The notes under the pieces are model-generated. The model was not told the DNA's origin. It searched no databases and saw only the letters and a program-made list of their open reading frames with translations. A stretch of 64,000 nucleotides of DNA from Bacteroidales bacterium Phil12 (GTDB taxonomy: Bacteria > Bacteroidota > Bacteroidia > Bacteroidales > P3): contig NWBO01000158.1 of assembly GCA_002633275.1 (NCBI GenBank), positions 248,001 through 312,000 on the forward strand, read 5' to 3'. Shown here piece after piece: positions 7,615 to 16,905 of this stretch. Positions within the stretch are counted from its first letter, which is position 1, and every line of letters starts with the position of its first letter. The position numbers were made by a program, and so were the translations under genes.

Positions 7615-9075
7615 TTATTTCTTAGGAATGTTTTTCAAGATGTCTAATGTGTGTTCCCAAAACATTTGCATCGTTCTTAACTCCAAACGTTCGTCAGGAG
7701 AATGGACGCCTCGCAAGGTAGGGCCGTAAGAAATCATATCCATCTTCGGGTATTTCTTTCCTATCAATCCACACTCCAATCCCGCGTGAATGGCTCTTAC
7801 GATAGGCTTTTTGCCGAACAAACGCTCGTATGAAGCAACAACGGTAGCCAATATCTCGCTATCCGTGTTAGGTGCCCAACCAGGATAACCGTCCGTATGC
7901 TCCACTCTGCAACCTGCCATTAACATACATGCCTCCACTCTCGTCTTGGCTGCCGTCAAAGCACTCTCAACCGAAGAACGCTGTGATGTTACTATGTGTA
8001 TCTCGTTGCCGACAACCTTTACAGATGCAAGATTGGTGCTGGTCTCAACGAAATTGGCAATATCACGGCTCATTGCAAGCACTCCGTGCGGTATTGCATA
8101 CAAAACGTTGAACAATTTGTTGGTATCGTTCTTTGAAATCATCGTTGCAGGACGCTCTGTCTTGGCGATAACAACTTCCATTGCAGGCTCGGTAGAACGA
8201 AACTCGTACTTAACTTGTGAAGAAAACTCCTCTACCGTCTTTAACATAGACTGCTCATCGGCTGCATCGACCATAAAGACTGCTGTTGCTTCCCTCGCTA
8301 TTGCGTTTCTAAGGTTGCCTCCTTGAATATCGCAAAGACGCATCTTGTATCTCGCGTTAATAGTCCAAAGAATACGGTTCAAGATTTTGTTTGCACAGGC
8401 CAAACCTTTGTTTATGTCGTCGCCACTATGTCCGCCTTTTAATCCCTTTATCGTTATGGAGTATGGCAAAAGTTTTTGGCAGGCAGGCTCGGTCGTTATA
8501 GGCATATAACCCAAAGTATCTACGCCGCCGGCACAACCGATAAACATCTCTCCCTCGTCTTCGGAGTCCAAATTGATAAGAATGGTGGATTTCAAAACGC
8601 TATCGCTTAAAGCCATCGCACCGGTTAAACCTGTTTCCTCATCAATTGTGAATAAACACTCCAAATCAGGGTGTGCAATCGTTTTACTGTCCAAGATAGC
8701 CAATGCCGTTGCAACGCCAATGCCGTCGTCTGCACCCAATGTCGTTCCTTTTGCCTTTAACCAGCCGTCTTCAACAAAGGTCTCTATGGCATCGGTCTCG
8801 AAATTAAACGTTTTGTCTGAGTTCTTCTCGCAAACCATATCCATATGGGCTTGCAAACATACCATTTTGCGGTCTTCCATACCCTTGGTGGCAGGCTTAC
8901 GTATGATGATGTTGCCGACTTCGTCCTGTATGGTTTCAAAGCCTCTGGCTACGCCCCAATCATATAAATACTTGCTTATCTTTGCTTCTTTCTTGCTCGG
9001 ACGAGGAACGGAAAGAATCGGCTTGAATTGGGCAAAAACCTCCTGCGGTTGCAGTGTATCCAATATCTCATTCAT
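7615..9075 (-). CDS. pepD: Aminoacyl-histidine dipeptidase PepD (M20 family)
   Basis: 486 residues, the expected length for PepD (Xaa-His or beta-Ala-His dipeptidase, carnosinase type). Di-zinc ligands are visible: H77 and D79 in QAHMDM, D116/D117 in GADDGIG, the catalytic E146 and ligand E147 in DEETGL, and the LDSEDEGE segment. The lid and dimerisation domain occupies about 190-390. It is a cytosolic peptidase that cleaves dipeptides for amino acid use, consistent with a peptide-fermenting lifestyle. It has its own promoter at 9131. Confidence 0.93.
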   Translation of the reverse strand: MNEILDTLQPQEVFAQFKPILSVPRPSKKEAKISKYLYDWGVARGFETIQDEVGNIIIRKPATKGMEDRKMVCLQAHMDMVCEKNSDKTFNFETDAIETFVEDGWLKAKGTTLGADDGIGVATALAILDSKTIAHPDLECLFTIDEETGLTGAMALSDSVLKSTILINLDSEDEGEMFIGCAGGVDTLGYMPITTEPACQKLLPYSITIKGLKGGHSGDDINKGLACANKILNRILWTINARYKMRLCDIQGGNLRNAIAREATAVFMVDAADEQSMLKTVEEFSSQVKYEFRSTEPAMEVVIAKTERPATMISKNDTNKLFNVLYAIPHGVLAMSRDIANFVETSTNLASVKVVGNEIHIVTSQRSSVESALTAAKTRVEACMLMAGCRVEHTDGYPGWAPNTDSEILATVVASYERLFGKKPIVRAIHAGLECGLIGKKYPKMDMISYGPTLRGVHSPDERLELRTMQMFWEHTLDILKNIPKK

Positions 9076-9130
9076 AATATTTATGTGTTTTTATGTTTAT
9101 AATTTTACTTTTATCTCGCTTTACGGATTG

Positions 9131-9138
9131 CAAAGATA
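9131..9138 (-). promoter_or_regulatory. Bacteroidetes -7 box (TATCTTTG) for pepD
   Basis: Minus-strand TATCTTTG, 55 bases before the pepD start codon. Confidence 0.65.
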
Positions 9139-9188
9139 CGTTTTTTAAGCGTACTGCTCACCAAAAAAATTTGTTTTTCTCTATTCGC

Positions 9189-9251
9189 AAAAATAATGTT
9201 TAACACTAAAAAATTAATGTGAGTGATTAATCAATTAGTATTAAACATTAT
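9189..9251. repeat. 21-bp modular intergenic repeat, locus 2 (3 units)
   Basis: Units start at 9189, 9210 and 9231: AAAAATAAT+GTTTAACACTAA, AAAATTAAT+GTGAGTGATTAA, TCAATTAGT+ATTAAACATTAT. The array is preceded by TTCGCAA, as at two other loci. It lies between the antiporter stop and the pepD promoter. Confidence 0.85.
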
Positions 9252-9275
9252 TTTCTTCGTTTCCCACAAAAAAAT

Positions 9276-11609
9276 TTACTCTTCGCAATCGAAATATTTA
9301 TTATCTAAAAGAGTGTAGATAACAGCCTTGTCGCCGATAACCCAAACGATGTCCTTTTCTTTGAATTTAAGGTGCGATGAAGGATTAATAATAGGAGAAT
9401 CGTCCCTTTCTATTGCGATAACCATACATTTGTTTTTTATCAATGTGGAATCAATCAGCGAGCGGCCAATCCATTCACTGCCCTCTTCGATTTGGAATGT
9501 TACGCAATGAATGACGGAGTTCTCTTTGTTTTTTTGCGAAATATTGAAATCGTTTAACGTCATTACCTTACTGTAATCCAAAGAAACGCTTTCGTCGTCC
9601 ATATCCAAACGACGCAACGAACCCAATGTGCCAAGCATCCATAGTATGTCGCCACTCATAAGAGAGAAATCGCCGTCAGGAAAATCAAAATCTTGTTTGT
9701 TGCGTTCAACCGATATGATGATAACATTATATTCCGTACGGAAATTCAATTGCTTCAAACTCTTACCGGACAACTTGCCGTTTTCAGCCACAACGTATTC
9801 GGCGAAATACATATTGGAGTCAATCCAATGTAGGTTGTTTAATTCATTTAGTTTATTCTTGGACTGTTTATGTTGTTCAACTATTTGGCGAGCATTGAAA
9901 TTTTTGACAAAACGCGATTCGATAGACCAATTGTAACGCAAAAGTCTTTTGGAATTAAATATCAAAGCGAAGAATACCAATGTTGCAATGACTACAACAA
10001 ATGCCGGCAAGTGGAAATAACGATATAAAATCAAGAACACCAAAAACAACGCTATCACATAACGCAAGACAACCAAGAAGCCAAGAATTATTCTGTCGCT
10101 CTGCATCGATTTGCCTTTGGCAGTTGCCGTTGTCCAAATAGTTACATATAAATAAACTTGTTTTCCCGTATTATGAATCATACCTCGCAGGATTGGAGCA
10201 ATGGCAATAAGCGTTCCCGCCGCACATAGTATGCTTTTTATCACGTGGCTGCTACCTTTTTCCGCCCAAGGAAACAAGAAAACAAAGCTCAATGACAATA
10301 TTGCTATACATATTATAAGGTATATTCCCAATCTGGAAAAGTAAGATTGGAGATATTGTATCCAATCAGATTTTTCTTCAGATATTTTTTCGGTTTCTTC
10401 TTTTTTAGCATACAATATGTTGGAATATTTTTCAGGAAGTATTCTTTCAATAATATCGTACAGTGGTAAAGCCAAATTCATACAATAAGGGGAAGTAAAT
10501 GTTGTCAAAGCCGAAACGGCAATAATAATCGGATAAACTTTTTCACTTGTCAGTCCAAGACTTATACCCATAGCGGCAACTATGAATGCAAATTCTCCCA
10601 TTTGAGCCAATGAAAAACCGCTCTGCATAGAAACTTTCAGACTTTCACCCGTCCAACGTACTCCGATAGTTGTTAGAAGTGTTTTACCGACAATGGTTGA
10701 AATAGATATTATAAGTATGGTTAAAAAATTTTCCGATAAAACAGCAGGATCAACCATCATACCGACAGAAACAAAAAATACTGCTGAGAATAAGTCTTTA
10801 ACAGGTTCAATAATTTTTTCTATTCTTTCTCTTTCTATTGTTTCCGATAGAATACTACCCATTACAAACGCTCCCAATGCCGAAGAAAGTCCTGCCTTTG
10901 TTGCAAAAACCACCATAAAAAGACACAGACCCATTGATATTAACAACAATGTCTCGTCATTAAGATATTTCTTTGTTTTTTTAAGCAAAGTTGGAATAAG
11001 ATATATTCCGGCAACAATCCATATTATTATAAAAAACAATAATTTTGTTATAATCGCTGCAAGTTGCACACCTTCAAACTGCGATCTTGCCGCAAAAGTC
11101 GGAAGTAACACCATTATTATTATGGCAAACAAATCATCGAAAATCAAAAGACCGAAGACTATATCAACAAATTTTGATTTTGTTGCGCCCAAATCATTGA
11201 ATGTTTTGACAATTATTGCAGTTGAAGACATAACCATCATAGCCCCCAAAAGCAAACTATCGGATGTTGTCCAACCGATTAACTTACCGATGATGAAACC
11301 TATGATTGACAAACCTAAAACTACCAATGACATTGCTTTTCCACATACTTTGCCGACCGAGAGTAATTTTTTGAACGAAAACTCCAAACCCATACCGAAC
11401 AAAAGGAATATAACTCCTATGTCTGCCCAAGTGGATATATTGTCGGGATCTACCGTTTGAAAGAATGCAAAATGCGGACCTGCGATAAAACCTGCCACAA
11501 TATAGCCAAGTACTACGGGTTGTTTAAGGTATTTACATATCAAAGAGAATAGCGAACCTAATATAAGAATTACTGCCAAATCGGTTATAAGCGAAGGTAA
11601 ATGGCTCAT
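9276..11609 (-). CDS. CPA2-family cation:proton antiporter with C-terminal RCK_C domains
   Basis: 777 residues. The N-terminal half (about 1-400) is a Na+/H+ exchanger fold of roughly 12 membrane segments, including LGYIVAGFIAGP, GLEFSFKKL and the paired acidic FGLLIFDDLFA motif that marks electrogenic CPA2 antiporters (KefB/RosB type). A second hydrophobic block at about 430-570 is followed by two TrkA-C (RCK_C) ligand-binding domains near 610-690 and 700-775, each with a GDILWMLG or KDIVWVIG signature. It probably exports K+ or Na+ in exchange for H+. The ion specificity cannot be read from the sequence. Confidence 0.85.
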   Translation of the reverse strand: MSHLPSLITDLAVILILGSLFSLICKYLKQPVVLGYIVAGFIAGPHFAFFQTVDPDNISTWADIGVIFLLFGMGLEFSFKKLLSVGKVCGKAMSLVVLGLSIIGFIIGKLIGWTTSDSLLLGAMMVMSSTAIIVKTFNDLGATKSKFVDIVFGLLIFDDLFAIIIMVLLPTFAARSQFEGVQLAAIITKLLFFIIIWIVAGIYLIPTLLKKTKKYLNDETLLLISMGLCLFMVVFATKAGLSSALGAFVMGSILSETIERERIEKIIEPVKDLFSAVFFVSVGMMVDPAVLSENFLTILIISISTIVGKTLLTTIGVRWTGESLKVSMQSGFSLAQMGEFAFIVAAMGISLGLTSEKVYPIIIAVSALTTFTSPYCMNLALPLYDIIERILPEKYSNILYAKKEETEKISEEKSDWIQYLQSYFSRLGIYLIICIAILSLSFVFLFPWAEKGSSHVIKSILCAAGTLIAIAPILRGMIHNTGKQVYLYVTIWTTATAKGKSMQSDRIILGFLVVLRYVIALFLVFLILYRYFHLPAFVVVIATLVFFALIFNSKRLLRYNWSIESRFVKNFNARQIVEQHKQSKNKLNELNNLHWIDSNMYFAEYVVAENGKLSGKSLKQLNFRTEYNVIIISVERNKQDFDFPDGDFSLMSGDILWMLGTLGSLRRLDMDDESVSLDYSKVMTLNDFNISQKNKENSVIHCVTFQIEEGSEWIGRSLIDSTLIKNKCMVIAIERDDSPIINPSSHLKFKEKDIVWVIGDKAVIYTLLDNKYFDCEE

Positions 11610-11658
11610 TATTTATGATATTTTTATTTAGAATTGATTACATTTAGAAAATTTTGTG

Positions 11659-11666
11659 CAAAGGTA
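11659..11666 (-). promoter_or_regulatory. Bacteroidetes -7 box (TACCTTTG) for the antiporter
   Basis: Minus-strand TACCTTTG, 49 bases before the antiporter start codon. Confidence 0.65.
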
Positions 11667-11783
11667 ATAAAAAAATCAGTAATTCTTATGTGATTAAAAC
11701 ATAAAAACAATATATTTTTCAATTAAAAGAAAGATTTTTTAATAAAAATCAAAGTTTTTAACATTCAGTATCATAAATTTTTG

Positions 11784-11791
11784 TAATTTTG
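11784..11791 (+). promoter_or_regulatory. Bacteroidetes -7 box (TAATTTTG) for rpsA
   Basis: TAATTTTG lies 108 bases before the rpsA start, which implies a leader of about 100 nucleotides. Confidence 0.65.
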
Positions 11792-11800
11792 CATTCCATT

Positions 11801-11834
11801 ACTCGTATAGGTGTTCCTATCAGCATCGTTGAGT
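11801..11834 (+). promoter_or_regulatory. Possible structured 5' leader of rpsA
   Basis: Just after the predicted transcription start, ATAGG (11807-11811) can pair with CCTAT (11816-11820) and ACTC (11801-11804) with GAGT (11831-11834). Ribosomal protein leaders are often autoregulatory. This is a weak structural suggestion only, without comparison to relatives. Confidence 0.3.
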
Positions 11835-11899
11835 AATTTGATTATTGTTTAACCATTCAACTTGATAGGGAGTTGTACAAAAAAAATTAATATTCTCCT

Positions 11900-13663
11900 A
11901 TGAGAGATTTGAAAAACATTCAGCCTTTACAGGATTTTGATTGGGGTTCTGTTGATGCTAAACAGTCTTATACAAAAGAAGACAGAGAAAAACTTCAAAG
12001 TGCATACGACAAAACATTCGGTGCAATAGGCGACAATGAAGTTACAGAGGGTACAGTTGTATCTATCAACGACAGAGAAGTTGTTGTTAATATCGATTTC
12101 AAATCAGACGGTATCATTCCTTTCACGGAATTTCGTTACAACCCGGATTTGAAAGTCGGCGATAAAGTTGAAGTTTTCATTGAAAACCAAGAGGACTCTA
12201 ACGGTCAATTACTTCTTAGCCATAAGAAAGCAAGAATTTTGAAATCTTGGGATAGAGTTAATGAGGCTTACGAATCACAAGAAATCATCAAAGGCTATGT
12301 TAAATCAAGAACAAAAGGCGGTTTGATTGTTGATGTATTCGGTATTGAAGCATTCTTGCCTGGTTCTCAAATTGACGTTAAACCTATCAGAGATTACGAT
12401 GTATTTGTTGATAAGACAATGGAATTTAAGATTGTTAAAATCAACAATGAATACAAAAACATCGTTGTTTCTCATAAGGCTCTTATCGAAGACGAAATCG
12501 AAGCTCAAAAAGCAGAGATTATGTCTCACCTTGAAAAAGGTCAAGTTCTTGAAGGAACTGTTAAGAATATCACTTCTTATGGTGTATTTATTGATTTGGG
12601 TGGTGTTGATGGTCTTATCCACATTACAGACTTGTCTTGGGGAAGAATCAACTCTCCTGAGGAAATCGTTCATTTGGACGACAAAATCAAGGTTGTTATC
12701 TTAGACTTTGATGAAGCTAAGAAGAGAATAGCATTAGGTTTGAAACAATTGACTCCTCATCCTTGGGATCAACTTGACGAAAACTTGAAAGTTGGTGATA
12801 AAATTAAGGGTAAAGTTGTCGTTATCGCTGATTACGGTGCATTCGTTGAAATTATACCTGGTGTTGAAGGTTTGATTCACGTAACAGAAATGTCTTGGAG
12901 CCAGCATTTACGTACTGCTCACGATTTCTTGAAAGTTGGAGACGAAGTAGAAGCTGTTATCCTTACTTTGGATCGTGCAGAAAGAAAGATGTCTTTGGGT
13001 ATGAAACAACTTATGCCGGATCCTTGGGTTAATATCGCCGAGAAATATCCTGTTGGAAGCAAACATACTGCAACTGTTCGCAACTTTACTAACTTCGGTA
13101 TCTTCGTTGAATTGGAAGAAGGTGTTGATGGTTTGATTCACATTTCTGACCTTTCTTGGAGCAAGAAAATCAAACACCCTGCCGAATTTACGAAAGTTGG
13201 CGAGAAGATGGAAGTTGTTGTTTTGGAAATCGATCCTGAAAACAGAAGATTATCTCTTGGTCATAAACAATTGGAAGAAAATCCTTGGGACGTATTTGAA
13301 ACAATCTTCACTATCGGCTCTACACAAGAAGGAACAATCATCAGCGTTAATGACAAGAGCGGTGCTGTTGTAAATCTACCTTACGGTCTTGAAGGCTTCT
13401 GTCCAAAAGGACAATTACAGAAAGAAGACAAAACGATGCCGAAGGTTGATGAAAAACTTGAATTTAAGGTAATCGAATTCCAAAAAGAAGCTAAACGTAT
13501 CGTTCTTTCTCACACAAGAATGTGGAAACAAGAAGACGACACAAAGGCTAAGAAGAGCGGTAATCCTGTTAAGAAAATCAACCAAACTTTGGAGAAAACC
13601 ACTTTGGGAGATTTAGACGTTCTTGCTTCTTTGAAAGAAGAAATGGAAAAGAAAGAAAACTAA
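11900..13663 (+). CDS. rpsA: 30S ribosomal protein S1
   Basis: 587 residues with six S1 (OB-fold) repeats. The first two, near 45-110 and 130-195, are the divergent ribosome-binding ones. The next four are near 212-282, 298-370, 386-456 and 473-540; repeats 3-5 carry the YGVFIDLGGVDGLIH, YGAFVEIIPGVEGLIH and FGIFVELEEGVDGLIH signatures. It binds mRNA at the ribosome platform and helps initiation, important in Bacteroidetes where Shine-Dalgarno pairing is weak. It has a long leader, its own promoter and a strong terminator at 13695. Confidence 0.95.
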   Translation: MRDLKNIQPLQDFDWGSVDAKQSYTKEDREKLQSAYDKTFGAIGDNEVTEGTVVSINDREVVVNIDFKSDGIIPFTEFRYNPDLKVGDKVEVFIENQEDSNGQLLLSHKKARILKSWDRVNEAYESQEIIKGYVKSRTKGGLIVDVFGIEAFLPGSQIDVKPIRDYDVFVDKTMEFKIVKINNEYKNIVVSHKALIEDEIEAQKAEIMSHLEKGQVLEGTVKNITSYGVFIDLGGVDGLIHITDLSWGRINSPEEIVHLDDKIKVVILDFDEAKKRIALGLKQLTPHPWDQLDENLKVGDKIKGKVVVIADYGAFVEIIPGVEGLIHVTEMSWSQHLRTAHDFLKVGDEVEAVILTLDRAERKMSLGMKQLMPDPWVNIAEKYPVGSKHTATVRNFTNFGIFVELEEGVDGLIHISDLSWSKKIKHPAEFTKVGEKMEVVVLEIDPENRRLSLGHKQLEENPWDVFETIFTIGSTQEGTIISVNDKSGAVVNLPYGLEGFCPKGQLQKEDKTMPKVDEKLEFKVIEFQKEAKRIVLSHTRMWKQEDDTKAKKSGNPVKKINQTLEKTTLGDLDVLASLKEEMEKKEN

Positions 13664-13694
13664 TATCTAATAGTAAATAGTTTAATTTCAAATT

Positions 13695-13724
13695 AACTCT
13701 CGGAAAACAATTTTTCCGAGAGTT
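13695..13724 (+). terminator. Rho-independent terminator of rpsA
   Basis: AACTCTCGGAAAA (13695-13707) pairs with TTTTCCGAGAGTT (13712-13724), a 13-bp perfect stem with a 4-base loop, followed by a T-rich tail. Confidence 0.85.
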
Positions 13725-13829
13725 TTATTTTCCGTTCTCTTTACCAATAACGCTTCCTGTCTTAACAATAAAAACAACAAAAAACACTATTTGTTTCTTA
13801 TAAACCATAGTTTATTGAAAAAAAGTTTG

Positions 13830-13837
13830 TAACTTTG
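13830..13837 (+). promoter_or_regulatory. Bacteroidetes -7 box (TAACTTTG)
   Basis: TAACTTTG lies 35 bases before the start of the GWxTD protein gene; it drives the two-gene unit with the glycosyltransferase. Confidence 0.7.
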
Positions 13838-13872
13838 CCACCAATTAAACAAATACCATAAATATAACATCA

Positions 13873-15381
13873 ATGAAAAAGATAGTTTTTTTAAGTTTGT
13901 TGGCTATAACTTCAATACTTAACGCACAAAACATCAACGTGCTTTACAATTTCAGAACATACCATTCTACAAAAACCAATTACGTTGAAATAAATACATC
14001 AATTGAGTCAACAACGTTAAACACCGCTTCGCCAGTATTAAACAAATATATAAAACAAGCGGAACTCACCATTGCAATCTGCAACAGCAATCGTCCCGAC
14101 TCAGTAATATATATAGAAAAACGTGTAATTTCTTCTCCGCAGGTCGATGATTCAACCACATTAAACAACACATCTTTATTGGATATGCAGCGTATCGCTT
14201 TACAGAATGGTTCGTACGTTGTGTTCTTTGAGTTAAAGGACGTCAATTCAACCTCGCAACCTCTGACTTACAAAGACGCAATAATAATGAACTACCCCGA
14301 AGACGAGATTAACGTTTCCGATATTATGATAGTTAATAAACACGAGAAAACAAAGAAAGAAAACATCTATTCCAAAGGTGGTTACGACTTGCAGCCTTAT
14401 ATGTTTGACGCCATAAGCAAGGACGACAACAAAGTTTCTTACTATGCCGAAATATACAACGCAGACAAAGTCTTTGGTAAGGACAGTTTATATCTTATCA
14501 GCACGATAATCGAAGACATTAACTCCAACAAAAAAATAGAAACCGTTCAGGCTTACAAAAGACAAAAAGCACAAGACATTACCCCATACTTCAACACATT
14601 GGATTTGTCCTCTTTACCCGAAGGTGCGTACTACCTAACTGTTGAAGCAAGAGACAAAAACAATATCTTATATGCTTACAATCGCTATCCATTCATCAAA
14701 CACAGCAATATAAAAGCCGAGCAAAACGATATGGAACTTCCGAAAGATGCTTTTGTTTATTCCATACCTGACTCACTACTTAAAGAAACAATAAAAAGTA
14801 TGCGTCCCATTGCTTCCAATACCCAAGTGGAATATATGCTAAAAGACTTAAAGACTTCAACACCTGACCAAGACAGATATTTCATTTATCAGTTTTTCAA
14901 TGAAATCAACAGTTCATCTCCTGAGTTGGCGTACCGAGATTATGCAAAACAGGTGGAGAAAATCAACGAGAAATACTCAACAAGAATAAAGAAAGGCTAC
15001 AATACCGATATGGGAAGGGTATTATTGTTATACGGCGAACCGACAGAGATTATTGACGAGAAGTCTGCAACATCCGGTTCAATAAATAACGTTACAAGAG
15101 CCCAAAAGATGATAGACCCGGATCTTTCCAATTCACAGATTATGGAAGTAAATTATTACCCTTATCAGATTTGGGTGTATTCCAAAACGCCAATGGGAGA
15201 AAGCAATCGTAAGTTTGTATTCTACGCCAAGCAAAACAATATGGCCGAATACTTCCTTCTACACTCCAACGCCACAGGCGAGTTACAAGATTTGGAATGG
15301 GAGAGCGTTCTTTCGCACGGCACATTGGAAAGAGGCGTTATCGGTAAAGCAGGCAAGCAATTTCAAACTGGAAGAAAATAA
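13873..15381 (+). CDS. GWxTD domain-containing exported protein
   Basis: 502 residues. A signal peptide covers about residues 1-19 (hydrophobic stretch ending LNAQ). The C-terminal third is a GWxTD domain: GYNTDMGRVLLLYGEP (about residues 376-391) has tyrosine at the position that is usually tryptophan, followed by the conserved PYQIWVYSKTP segment. The family is widespread in Bacteroidetes; its function is not established. It overlaps no gene, but the glycosyltransferase begins 2 bases after its stop, so the two are co-transcribed. Confidence 0.82.
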   Translation: MKKIVFLSLLAITSILNAQNINVLYNFRTYHSTKTNYVEINTSIESTTLNTASPVLNKYIKQAELTIAICNSNRPDSVIYIEKRVISSPQVDDSTTLNNTSLLDMQRIALQNGSYVVFFELKDVNSTSQPLTYKDAIIMNYPEDEINVSDIMIVNKHEKTKKENIYSKGGYDLQPYMFDAISKDDNKVSYYAEIYNADKVFGKDSLYLISTIIEDINSNKKIETVQAYKRQKAQDITPYFNTLDLSSLPEGAYYLTVEARDKNNILYAYNRYPFIKHSNIKAEQNDMELPKDAFVYSIPDSLLKETIKSMRPIASNTQVEYMLKDLKTSTPDQDRYFIYQFFNEINSSSPELAYRDYAKQVEKINEKYSTRIKKGYNTDMGRVLLLYGEPTEIIDEKSATSGSINNVTRAQKMIDPDLSNSQIMEVNYYPYQIWVYSKTPMGESNRKFVFYAKQNNMAEYFLLHSNATGELQDLEWESVLSHGTLERGVIGKAGKQFQTGRK

Positions 15382-15383
15382 AA

Positions 15384-16406
15384 ATGAATCCGAAAGTTAA
15401 AGTTGCCGTTGTCATTCTCAACTGGAACGGAAAGAAATTACTTGAACAATATCTCCCTTCTGTTGTCAAATATTCGTTAGGCTGTGATGTTATCGTTGCA
15501 GATAACGGTTCAACGGATGATTCCATTGAATTTATAAAACAAAACTTCTTTACCGTAAAAATTATCAAATTAGATAAAAACTACGGCTTCACAGGTGGCT
15601 ACAACAGGGCTTTGGCAATGATAGATGCCGACTACTTTGTATTGCTTAATGATGATGTGGAAGTAACCAAAGGTTGGATAAATCCCGTTATCCGCCTTAT
15701 GCAGCAGGACGAGAAGATTGCTATTTGTCAGCCGAAACTCTTATCTTACAACGACAAAAACAGCTTTGAGTACGCCGGTGCGGCAGGTGGCTATATCGAT
15801 TACTTAGGTTATCCTTTTTGTGCCGGCAGAATTTTTGAGCATTTGGAACAAGACAAAGGCCAATACGACACAATAAGAGAAATCTTTTGGGCGACCGGAG
15901 CTGCGATGTTTGTCAAAAGTAGTGTGTTCAAAGAATTGGGTGGCTTGGACGAGAGATTTTTTGCTCATATGGAAGAGATTGATTTTTGTTGGCGAGCAAA
16001 AAACGTTGGCTACAAAGTTATGTATTGTCCCGAGAGCAAAGTTTATCATTACGGCGGCGGCACTTTGAACAAATTATCGCCACGCAAGACTTTTCTTAAC
16101 TTTCGCAACAACTTATTGCTTTTATATAAAAACCTACCCGACAAAGAACTCAAAAAAGTGATGTGCAAAAGGAAATATTTGGATTTATTGGCGGCTTTTA
16201 TGTTCAGAATAACATCTTCCAAGGCGGAATATAACGCAGTTTTGGAGGCACGAAAAGAGTTTTTGGCAATCAAAAACGATTTCAATAACGATAGAAATCC
16301 GAACGTTACGACTTATCCGACGCAAGTATATCGCCGCAGTTTAGTCATAAGTTCCAAAATTTTATTCAAAAACACTTTTAATAAAATCTCCAAGCACATC
16401 AAATAA
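15384..16406 (+). CDS. Family 2 glycosyltransferase
   Basis: 340 residues. GT-A fold with the N-terminal VAVVILNWNGKKLLEQ strand-helix (8-23), DNGSTDDS at about 40-47, and the DXD-like metal site NDDVEV near 89-94. The later GGLDERFFAHMEEIDFCWR segment contains the ED-type acceptor-site motif common in rhamnosyl- and similar transferases of polysaccharide synthesis. It is cytosolic or peripheral on the inner membrane. The sugar and acceptor cannot be assigned. It is the second gene of a unit with the GWxTD protein. Confidence 0.88.
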   Translation: MNPKVKVAVVILNWNGKKLLEQYLPSVVKYSLGCDVIVADNGSTDDSIEFIKQNFFTVKIIKLDKNYGFTGGYNRALAMIDADYFVLLNDDVEVTKGWINPVIRLMQQDEKIAICQPKLLSYNDKNSFEYAGAAGGYIDYLGYPFCAGRIFEHLEQDKGQYDTIREIFWATGAAMFVKSSVFKELGGLDERFFAHMEEIDFCWRAKNVGYKVMYCPESKVYHYGGGTLNKLSPRKTFLNFRNNLLLLYKNLPDKELKKVMCKRKYLDLLAAFMFRITSSKAEYNAVLEARKEFLAIKNDFNNDRNPNVTTYPTQVYRRSLVISSKILFKNTFNKISKHIK

Positions 16407-16549
16407 CGTTTTACATTCGCATAACTACAATCACATTTTGATATAAACATTTAGCGAGGGGCAATTTTCATTTTATCCCTTTCGACTTTTTGTTTTACAA
16501 AGCCCAACTTTCAACAATTTCCTTGATATTTCTATTTCCATTTTTATCT

Positions 16550-16712
16550 AACGTGAGTTCGACGAATTTAACTATAAATAAATTATAAATAGTTCTTTAA
16601 GTGTTTGCAGCATTTTAACAATACATTAATCATAGACATCGTTCATAGTGGTATTACAACTATTTAATCTTTTGATAATATCTTGATTAATTTCGTCGGA
16701 CTAACCTTATTA
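16550..16712. repeat. Dispersed element with imperfect terminal inverted repeats, copy A
   Basis: About 160 bp. The left end TAACGTGAGTTCGACGAATT resembles the reverse complement of the right end (TTAATTTCGTCGGACTAACC). The interior shares blocks with 24614-24822 in the same order: TTATAAAT, TTCTTTAAGT, ACATTAAT, CATAGACATC, TGATAAT and TTGATTAATTTCGTC-like. There is no coding capacity. It occupies the middle of the 500-base gap 16407-16905; the bases on either side show nothing except the terminator at 16855. Confidence 0.6.
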
Positions 16713-16854
16713 ATTACCTTTAATTTTATTTCTCGCACCACAAATTTCATATTTTTAAATCTTAACCTCCTATTTCCTATCCCTAATTTTCACGCTTGTC
16801 GTCTTATCTTTTTCCATTTTCATTTGAAGTTTATAACTGGTTTGAGTATAAAAA

Positions 16855-16880
16855 AGGAGAAGTAATGCATTACTTCTCCT
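16855..16880 (-). terminator. Terminator of the aconitase-family gene
   Basis: A perfect 26-base palindrome (AGGAGAAGTAATG followed by its complement), followed on the minus strand by a run of six T. It lies 25 bases after the stop codon. Confidence 0.8.
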
Positions 16881-16905
16881 CAATATATAGTTAAAAGAGG
16901 AAAAC

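Noticed and set aside
16453..16490. Weak inverted repeat (CGAGGGG against CCCTTTCG) after the glycosyltransferase gene as its terminator
   Set aside because: Pairing is short and interrupted with a long loop; not convincing.
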